A stretch of DNA of 33,258 nt from Oscillospiraceae bacterium (GTDB taxonomy: Bacteria; Bacillota; Clostridia; Oscillospirales; Oscillospiraceae): the NCBI GenBank assembly GCA_017524845.1, contig JAFXUU010000054.1, positions 1 through 33,258 of the forward strand, given 5' to 3'. The position numbers and the translations under genes were made by a program. This document shows, in pieces, positions 24,815-30,333 of the stretch (the first letter of the stretch is position 1; the number at the start of each line of letters is the position of its first letter). The notes under the pieces are model-generated. The model was given only the letters and a program-made list of their open reading frames with translations, was not told the origin of the DNA and did not search any database.

Positions 24815-25624
24815 TCAGTTGTGGGCTTCCGGCCCCTTCAGCAGCTTTCGGATCAGGAAAAAGCGGAGCCTCGCGGGCAGCAGGTCGAAGAGGATCAGCA
24901 GGGGATTGCGGTTTATGCCGTAGGCGAAGCGGGGCTTCTTCGCGGCCAGGATGCGCAGAAGCTTTTCCGCGAGCTCCTCCGGCGGGACGCGCCGGGCCTC
25001 CACCCGGTCCACGATGCTTTTGAAGCGTTCTGCGCTCCCGGCGTAGAGCCCGGTGCCGCGGCAGAAGGCGTCCAGCCGGCGGGTGGATTCTGCCAGCATC
25101 CCGGTGTCCACGGCCCCCGCCCGGAGCACCGACACGGCGACGCCCCGCAGCTGCAGCTCCATGCCCAGGGAATAGGCGTATCGGTCCAGGGCCGTCTTGG
25201 TGATCCCGTACAGCCCCGTGAAGGGCAGGGGATCCCGCACGGCGAGCTCGCTGGTTACCAGGACGATGCGCGCGCCTTCCCCCAGCAGGGGGAGAAAGGC
25301 GTGGTTTATAAGGAACGCGCCGCCCAGGTTCACCCGGAAGGCCTGCTCGAATCCCGCGGGGGAGATCTCCGCCAGGGAATCCAGCATGTAGACGCCCGCC
25401 AGGTGGATGATCCCGCAGAGCGCCGCCGTTTGGGCGCGGACGGCCTCCAGGGCGGCTTCGACGCTGCCCTCGTCCGTCACGTCGGCCCGCAGGGGAACGA
25501 CGTTTTCGTCCCCGGGGCAGTCCGCCCGGTCCAGGGCGAAGACCCGGTATCCCCTCGCCGTCAGGAGCTTTACCGCCGCCCTGCCCATGCCGCCCCCGGC
25601 GCCCGTGACAAGAATGTCCTTCAT
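24815..25624 (-). CDS. SDR family NAD(P)-dependent oxidoreductase
   Basis: 269-residue short-chain dehydrogenase. The nucleotide-binding TGAGGGMG is at residues 7-14; Asn99 and the catalytic Ser125, Tyr139 and Lys143 (LYGITK) are present. HLAG replaces the common NNAG stretch. The C-terminal 40 residues are hydrophobic and basic (LLILFDLLPARLRFFLIRK), suggesting membrane contact, as in SDRs acting on lipids or retinol-like substrates. The substrate is unknown. It lies 51 bases after the GNAT/kinase fusion in the same operon. Confidence 0.92.
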   Translation of the reverse strand: MKDILVTGAGGGMGRAAVKLLTARGYRVFALDRADCPGDENVVPLRADVTDEGSVEAALEAVRAQTAALCGIIHLAGVYMLDSLAEISPAGFEQAFRVNLGGAFLINHAFLPLLGEGARIVLVTSELAVRDPLPFTGLYGITKTALDRYAYSLGMELQLRGVAVSVLRAGAVDTGMLAESTRRLDAFCRGTGLYAGSAERFKSIVDRVEARRVPPEELAEKLLRILAAKKPRFAYGINRNPLLILFDLLPARLRFFLIRKLLKGPEAHN

Positions 25625-25675
25625 GGTCCACTCCGATGTACGTAATAACGCGGGACCGCCTCCGTCCCCGCCGCG

Positions 25676-26845
25676 TCAAACGAGACCGAAGGCCCTCTCC
25701 GCCAAAGCGAGGGTCTGCCCGGCGCTGCGCGCCTCGTCCCGGAACAGCACGGTGAAGCCGCTGCGGAGAAAGCGGTCGTACCGCTCCCTGGAATTGATGC
25801 GCTTCAGGCCCTGCCGGTAGTTCTCCATGGCCTTCTCCGGATCGGGCTCCTCCAGGATCAGCCGGTAGAGGAACTGCTTATCCCGATCGGGCCGCTCAAA
25901 GAACCTGCGGACGGAGATCTCCGGGTCGGCCAGCAGGATGAGCACGTTCCGCCGCGGGGCGATCCGTTTCAGCGTGTCGGGGGAGATGTTCGTGTCCACG
26001 AAGACGGGCTTCTGCCGTCCGCGGAGCCCTTCCAGGATGCGCAGCTCCAGACGCTCGCACTCCAGAGACACGCCGTCGAACCAGCGTTCGTATTCCTCCG
26101 GCGAACGGCGGATGAACTCGTGCCAGTCCTCCAGATCCCGGGTGTAGGTGAGGCAGGGGAACTCCGACGGGTCCAGCTCCGGCAGCAGGGCGTCGTGATA
26201 GTTCTCCCCGCAGGCGACGCCGCCGTATTTCTCTGCGAGGCCCCGCACCAGGGTGGACTTCCCGGCGTAGGCCGTGCCGTTGACGAAATAGAAGCCGGAA
26301 AACCGCGAGCCCGCCCCGCTGCCCGCCGCCGGGGCCGCGTCTGCGTCCGTGGGGACCCAGATCAGCACCCGGTCCTCCGTCTTCTCCGCAATCACCCCAC
26401 CGTTGGACAGGGCCACCCCCTGGGAGGCCAGATTGTCCGTATGTATGGTCACCAGCGCCTGGTCGATCCCCAGGGCGCGGGCCTCCTTCAGCAGCAGGCG
26501 CAGGAGCTCTCTCCCGTAACCCTTCCCGCGGAAGCCGGGAGCGATCCCGTAGCCGATGTTCCCGCCCTGCCGCCGCAGGGCGTCGGTGAGGAAATGCCGC
26601 ACCGTGCCGAAGCCCACGGGGACCCCGTCCGCGTACAGCCAGAAGACGGTGGAGGGGACCTTCCAGCCGTCGACGAGGCCCTGCTGCCCGGAATCCCGCT
26701 GCTTTTTGGCAAGCCAGGCCCCGAACTCATCAAAAGACAGGCCGTTTGCGCTGTTGACGAGGCCGTTCTCCTCGCCCGGGATGGCCTGCAGCATCTCGTA
26801 TATGTCGCGTCCGTCGTTTACGGACAGCCTTCTCAGCTCCGTCAC
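25676..26845 (-). CDS. GNAT acetyltransferase fused to a P-loop kinase-like domain
   Basis: 389 residues from GTG 26845, chosen because AAGGAGG lies eight bases upstream. Residues 1-165 form a GNAT domain with the acetyl-CoA loop RGKGYG at 106-111. A short Ala/Gly linker follows, then a P-loop NTPase with GTAYAGKST at 190-198, a DTNIS segment after a beta strand (VFVDTN) and a lid-like RRFFERPDRDKQF region, resembling small-molecule or nucleoside kinases. The combination suggests acetylation and phosphorylation of one target, perhaps a drug or metabolite, but no substrate can be assigned. It lies 69 bases downstream of elaA. Confidence 0.85.
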   Translation of the reverse strand: MTELRRLSVNDGRDIYEMLQAIPGEENGLVNSANGLSFDEFGAWLAKKQRDSGQQGLVDGWKVPSTVFWLYADGVPVGFGTVRHFLTDALRRQGGNIGYGIAPGFRGKGYGRELLRLLLKEARALGIDQALVTIHTDNLASQGVALSNGGVIAEKTEDRVLIWVPTDADAAPAAGSGAGSRFSGFYFVNGTAYAGKSTLVRGLAEKYGGVACGENYHDALLPELDPSEFPCLTYTRDLEDWHEFIRRSPEEYERWFDGVSLECERLELRILEGLRGRQKPVFVDTNISPDTLKRIAPRRNVLILLADPEISVRRFFERPDRDKQFLYRLILEEPDPEKAMENYRQGLKRINSRERYDRFLRSGFTVLFRDEARSAGQTLALAERAFGLV

Positions 26846-26914
26846 GGCGCACACCTCCTTCCGTTTTTCGCGCGGTCCCAGCAATGCCGGCAGCCGCCCC
26901 GGATGGGGGCTTCG

Positions 26915-27388
26915 TCACGCTTCATCTGCGCCTCCGGCCTCCCGCGGCCCGCCGCAGTCCAGGAGCATGCGGACGTGGGGGATGCCGTCCTCCAGGTAGG
27001 GCTCCGAGATCCGCCGGAAGCCCTGCTTTTCATAAAGACCCGCGGCGTAGACCTGGGCCTCCAGATAGATTCTGTCCGCCCCGAAGACCTCCCCGGCGAT
27101 GCGGACGCCCTCGGCCAGGATGCGGCTGCCCAGCCCCCGGCGGCGCTTCACCGCGATCACACGGCCGATGGAGACGTATTCGCTCTCCACGCCCCGGTCC
27201 ATCAGGCGGAGATAGGCCTGCACCCCTTCTTCGTCCTCCAGCCAGGCGTGGATCGCCGCCTGATCCCGGTCGTCCAGCTCCATATAGGGGCAGTTCTGCT
27301 CAACGACAAAGACGGCCACCCGGAGCCGAAGCAGCCGGTAGAGCTCGTCCAAGGTCAGTTCTCCGAAGCGTTTGACGCGCAGTTCCAT
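26915..27388 (-). CDS. elaA: ElaA family GNAT N-acetyltransferase
   Basis: 157 residues. The N-terminal LRLRVAVFVVEQNCPYMELD is the hallmark of the ElaA group, followed by the acetyl-CoA loop RRRGLGSRIL and a C-terminal YEKQGFRRI element. Target unknown. ATG 27388 has GGAGG (minus strand) about eight bases upstream. It is the first gene of the four-gene leftward operon and is preceded by a long leader that contains a terminator. Confidence 0.92.
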   Translation of the reverse strand: MELRVKRFGELTLDELYRLLRLRVAVFVVEQNCPYMELDDRDQAAIHAWLEDEEGVQAYLRLMDRGVESEYVSIGRVIAVKRRRGLGSRILAEGVRIAGEVFGADRIYLEAQVYAAGLYEKQGFRRISEPYLEDGIPHVRMLLDCGGPREAGGADEA

Positions 27389-27453
27389 TCCGATCCTCCG
27401 TGATATGAGCGTATCGCCGGCAGCCGACGGGGGAGACCTCCGGCCCCTGCGAT

Positions 27454-27631
27454 GAAAAAAGAAAAACCGCGGACACCGCGGGTTTTCGGAGGGCTTGCGG
27501 CGTCGGGCGTGGGACCGGACCCGCGTATCGGCTCAACGCCGTCAGCCTGATTCCGAGTGCCGTCCCTGAAAAGAGCTTGCCGGAGATCAAGGGAAAAACC
27601 CGCCGGAAGGAAAGCCAAACCCGCGTATTCC
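27454..27631 (-). ncRNA. Structured leader or small RNA with promoter and terminator, upstream of elaA
   Basis: A roughly 175-nt transcript is predicted from a consensus promoter (27638-27666) to a rho-independent terminator (27463-27486), ending about 70 bases before elaA. Near the 5' end an RNA segment (plus-strand AAACCCGCG, 27617-27625) is perfectly complementary to the segment that makes one terminator arm (plus-strand CGCGGGTTT, 27477-27485). A second copy of ACCCGCGTAT lies exactly 100 bp away (27519-27528) and can pair with the same arm over 7 bp. The pairings exclude each other, as in attenuators and riboswitches. Alternatively the paired ends define a free 6S-like small RNA. I recognise no known riboswitch or T-box consensus. 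Confidence 0.5.
27463..27486 (-). terminator. Terminator in the elaA leader
   Basis: Two CCGCGG palindromes (27467-27472 and 27476-27481) pair around a 3-nt loop, extended by A/T pairs with one bulged base. On the minus strand it is followed by tttttcttttttc, a strong U-tract. Confidence 0.85.
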
Positions 27632-27637
27632 AAGCCG

Positions 27638-27666
27638 ATTATACGTTCAATCCCGCACAGCGTCAA
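27638..27666 (-). promoter_or_regulatory. Promoter for the elaA leader and operon
   Basis: On the minus strand TTGACG (27666-27661), a 17-bp spacer and a perfect TATAAT (27643-27638). The start of transcription is expected near 27631. Confidence 0.85.
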
Positions 27667-27839
27667 GGGAGATGCTGAGCGGTATCCCCAAAAGATCCGA
27701 ACGCATGCCGGGAATGCAGCAAGGCAAACAGTCGACCGCCAAGGTACGGCATCTGATGCGAAGCCTGGGCGGTTATTTGCTTGCGGTCAGGCTCATGCAA
27801 GAGAAAAGAAGCGGGAAAAGTTGAAATCTCAGTTATCCG
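27667..27839. other. Non-coding or decayed stretch
   Basis: No convincing gene. A 50-codon plus-strand frame from 27672 (ending KRSGKS) has no proper ribosome binding site. The stretch separates the leftward elaA promoter from the rightward DUF2200 promoter. Confidence 0.5.
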
Positions 27840-27868
27840 TTGCCTGAAGAACGGAAATATTATATACT
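27840..27868 (+). promoter_or_regulatory. Promoter for the DUF2200 gene
   Basis: TTGCCT (27840-27845), a 17-bp spacer and TATACT (27863-27868). Just downstream the octamer TGCCGTTA occurs twice (27881-27888 and 27896-27903), 15 bp apart, an operator-like direct repeat. Confidence 0.7.
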
Positions 27869-27874
27869 GAATTA

Positions 27875-28058
27875 GATTTGTGCCGTTATAAAAGATGCCG
27901 TTACGCTTTCCGCCGGGAAGGTCACGGCTGTGCCCCGCGGCGTGCGTCAAAGCGCAAAGCACGGTTTTGTACGGATGGAAGTCCGCTTCGTTCTGCGCGG
28001 GACGAGAAGGCTGATCCGTATTCTGACTCGGATATAACCGATCAAAGGAGCAGATACC
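27875..28058 (+). promoter_or_regulatory. Long 5' leader of the DUF2200 gene
   Basis: About 185 nt between promoter and ATG without a credible ORF. It contains a nested hairpin (CGCCG/CGGCG, 27911-27942), CGGA/TCCG around 27975, and ATCCG/CGGAT near 28014-28032. AAAGGAGCAG precedes the ATG. No known riboswitch class is recognised. Confidence 0.4.
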
Positions 28059-28394
28059 ATGCCCAGACAATCTGTATTCGACATGAAGGTCTCCAGGATC
28101 TACCCGCTTCTCGTTGCCAAGGCGGAGAAAAAAGGCCGGACGAAAGCAGAGGTCGACGAGGTGATCCTCTGGCTGACCGGCTGGGATATGTCAGGCGTCG
28201 ATCTGGATATGACCTATGGGGAATTCTTCGATCGCGCCCCCGGCTATAACCCCCGTGCGGAACTGATCACCGGCTCGATCTGCGGCGTAAGGGTCGAAGC
28301 GATCGACGATCCGCTGATGAAGAAGATCCGGCAGCTGGACAAGCTGGTGGACGAGCTGGCCAGGGGGAAACCGATGGAGAAGATCAAGCGGTAA
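28059..28394 (+). CDS. DUF2200 family protein
   Basis: 111 residues. VSRIYPLLVAKAEKKGRTK followed by EVDEVILWLTGWD is the signature of DUF2200, a small soluble family of unknown function. The central part (GEFFDRAPGYNPRAELITG) and the helical end (IRQLDKLVDELARGKPMEKI) also fit the family, so it is full length. It has its own promoter and a long leader; downstream genes are loosely spaced. Confidence 0.92.
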   Translation: MPRQSVFDMKVSRIYPLLVAKAEKKGRTKAEVDEVILWLTGWDMSGVDLDMTYGEFFDRAPGYNPRAELITGSICGVRVEAIDDPLMKKIRQLDKLVDELARGKPMEKIKR

Positions 28395-28487
28395 CGGGTT
28401 TTCGGGATCGGGGCGCCGTTCCCGGACAGTACGGCGGGAAACGGTCTGAGGACGCGGATCGAAGGGCTGAAATGAGGAGAATCGGAA

Positions 28488-28748
28488 ATGCAGCAAAGAG
28501 AAACCATGGGAACCGTAGTCTCCGTCGCCAGGCAATGGTGGCTGAAAGTGAACACGAAAGCGATCAGGACCGGGCCGTTGGACGGCGCGGTATTCCCGCA
28601 CATCATAAAAGTCTCATATACGGCAGACGGCGCCGAGTATTCCAAAAGGAAATGGATCGGAGCGGGAAGCCCCGTTCCGGGCATAGGGACGGGCGTGAAG
28701 GTCATTTACGACGCGGAAAAGCCGTCCAAAGCGAAGATCGTCTGCTGA
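28488..28748 (+). CDS. Small conserved-looking protein, unknown function
   Basis: 86 residues from ATG 28488 with AGGAGA upstream (an internal ATG at 28506 is an alternative start). The beta-rich sequence, with HIIKVSYTADGAEYSKRKWI and then VPGIGTGVKVIYDAEKPSKA, resembles the extracytoplasmic-type strand pattern of DUF3592-like small proteins, but here there is no signal peptide or membrane helix. Likely a soluble beta-barrel or SH3-like domain. Confidence 0.7.
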   Translation: MQQRETMGTVVSVARQWWLKVNTKAIRTGPLDGAVFPHIIKVSYTADGAEYSKRKWIGAGSPVPGIGTGVKVIYDAEKPSKAKIVC

Positions 28749-28761
28749 GGGAGGATGCCTT

Positions 28762-28890
28762 TTGGAGCTGCTGAAGCTGTCGTACGACCTGACGATCTGC
28801 AAGCTGTCAGGCGCAGCAGAAACAGATCTGGATGCGGGGTCCTTTTTCGTCGCCCGGACCGACGAGTATATTGGAAAGCTTCGAGGATGA
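28762..28890 (+). pseudogene. Truncated ACT-domain gene remnant
   Basis: TTG at 28762, preceded by GGGAGG, opens a 42-codon frame. The product begins LELLKLSYDLTICKL and continues to FFVARTDE, matching the first 35 or so residues of ACT_7/CASTOR-like amino-acid-binding proteins, which are normally about 130 residues. After TDE the homology ends and a stop follows within eight codons. The remainder of the gene seems deleted, with the junction near 28864. It overlaps the start region of the next small gene. Confidence 0.65.
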
Positions 28891-28895
28891 CAGCC

Positions 28896-29246
28896 ATGCG
28901 GATCACAGAAAAGTGGTATTCCTTTGAGATGCCCGAGCGTTGGAGAGACCTTGTAGGCGTCAGAAAAAAGAACAAGCGGGTGGATCTGATCCTTTTGTGG
29001 GAAGAATCCCCTGATTGCAGCGGACTTCTGGCGAGCCTGAAGTGTCTTAAACGCAAGGTATCAAAAACGGACGAATATACCGAGCTCCTCGGCAGCCTGA
29101 GCTGCGCAGACGGTGAACGCCGGTTCCTGTATGCCGTCTACGGGCGGGAGGGCGCCGTCAGCGAGGAGAACGAGGACCTGTACTGGCGGCTCAGAGATCA
29201 GCTCTGCCTGGTCTTTGAGAGCATTCGCCCCGCGGAGGGAGGCTGA
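28896..29246 (+). CDS. Small protein of unknown function
   Basis: 116 residues from ATG 28896 (GAGG about nine bases upstream; ATG 28887 is an alternative). The motif WYSFEMPERWRDLV near the start recurs, from memory, in many small clostridial proteins of unknown role; the rest is mixed alpha/beta with a C-terminal helix (LYWRLRDQLCLVFESI). No signal peptide or membrane segment. The open frame extends upstream to 28755 but that part is the antisense-like shadow of the ACT remnant. Confidence 0.65.
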   Translation: MRITEKWYSFEMPERWRDLVGVRKKNKRVDLILLWEESPDCSGLLASLKCLKRKVSKTDEYTELLGSLSCADGERRFLYAVYGREGAVSEENEDLYWRLRDQLCLVFESIRPAEGG

Positions 29247-29251
29247 AAGCG

Positions 29252-29761
29252 GTGAAGATCAGAAAATCCACGGAATCGGACGTCGGACGGATGATGGAAA
29301 TCTTCGCCCATGCCCGCCGGTTTATGGCGGAGCACGGCAATCCGAACCAGTGGGGACCGAGGAACTGGCCGCCGGAGGCGCTGATCCGTCAGGATATCGA
29401 AGAGGGAAACAGCTACGTCTGCATCGATGAAGGCCGGATCGTCGGGACGTTCTTCTTCGTCTTCGGAAAGGACGCAGAACCGACCTACGCGGTCATAACC
29501 GGCGGAGCATGGCTGGACGACAGCCCTTATGGGGTGATCCATCGCATTGCCAGCGACGGCACGAAAAAAGGCGTCGGCGAATGCTGCATCAACTGGGCCC
29601 TGCAGCAGTGCCCGCATCTGCGCGTTGACACCCACGAGGATAACAAGGTCGTGCAGAATCTGCTCAAAAAGCTGGGCTTTGTCCACTGCGGCACGATCTA
29701 TTTGGAAACGGACCGTGCTCCGAGACTTGCCTATGAAAAAACCCTGCCGGAACTGCGCTGA
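29252..29761 (+). CDS. GNAT family N-acetyltransferase
   Basis: 169 residues from GTG 29252, five bases after the previous stop, with GGAGGGAGG a little upstream. MKIRKSTESDVGRMMEIF is a typical GNAT entry; GVIHRIASDGTKKGVGE is the acetyl-CoA-binding loop region and LRVDTHEDNKVVQNLLKKLGF a typical strand-helix pair. The substrate is unknown. It is the third GNAT-type gene on this side of the window. Confidence 0.9.
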   Translation: MKIRKSTESDVGRMMEIFAHARRFMAEHGNPNQWGPRNWPPEALIRQDIEEGNSYVCIDEGRIVGTFFFVFGKDAEPTYAVITGGAWLDDSPYGVIHRIASDGTKKGVGECCINWALQQCPHLRVDTHEDNKVVQNLLKKLGFVHCGTIYLETDRAPRLAYEKTLPELR

Positions 29762-29860
29762 GCGGCCGGTTTTGCGGATTTGAGCCTTGAAAAACAGGCT
29801 TTGAAATACATCTGCAGCGATACGGGGGATCGGAAATCATACCCTTGGAGAAGAGCGATG

Positions 29861-30004
29861 AAACTGACAGTCGTATATGATTCCGTGACCGGAAACACGA
29901 AACAGGCAGCGGAGTGGATCGCGCAGGGAGTTGTAACGTTCTTGTACGCTTTCGGGACTATAATGGTCCAGTCAATGAACGCAGAAAAGACTCGAGCGGA
30001 GTGA
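29861..30004 (+). pseudogene. Truncated flavodoxin gene remnant
   Basis: 47-codon frame from ATG 29861 with GGAGAAGAG just upstream. The product begins MKLTVVYDSVTGNTKQAAEW, the FMN phosphate loop and first helix of clostridial flavodoxins (about 150 residues when complete). Homology stops after about 25 residues and the rest (from about 29935) is unrelated sequence ending in a stop. The remainder of the gene is missing. Confidence 0.7.
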
Positions 30005-30333
30005 CGCGCTACCCCATACAGATCCAGGGATTACACAAAAGGACCCTGACCCCGGTTCGTCGACCGGGATGATTCCCGGAACTGCGATGCGCAGGATCAC
30101 GTTTATTCCTGCGCCAAAGCACGATCCGTCGGGATCCGGGAAGGAAGAACAGAAGAAAACGGAAGGACCGGCCGCGCATGACCAAGGCCTCCGGCTGAAC
30201 GTGATGCAGCGGCGGAAGACTTGCTGTGATACAAGCGATACGATAGGCTGCATGAAAGCTTTTGCAGCGCGAAGGGACGGCAGCCCGCGATGCAGCGCCG
30301 CATGAATTCGAAATCCGCATAGGAGGCAACGCC
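30005..30333. other. Intergenic stretch without a credible gene
   Basis: 329 bp upstream of the 868-residue protein. A TATAAT occurs at 29959-29964 but without a good -35 at 16-18 bp; TTGCTG-17-TAGGCT near 30220-30250 is a weak alternative. The motif gcatgaa is repeated near 30250 and 30300. Open frames here lack ribosome binding sites. Confidence 0.5.

Noticed and set aside
27601..27616. SRP RNA-like string CCGGAAGGAAAGCC on the plus strand
   Set aside because: The partner strand and GGUCAGG region of SRP RNA are absent and the spacing does not fit; the promoter and terminator are on the other strand.
27557..27847. 96-codon plus-strand open frame
   Set aside because: It overlaps the minus-strand promoter and leader, has no ribosome binding site, and looks like random basic sequence.
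30069..30305. 78-codon plus-strand open frame upstream of the 868-residue protein
   Set aside because: No ribosome binding site, no recognisable composition; treated as intergenic.
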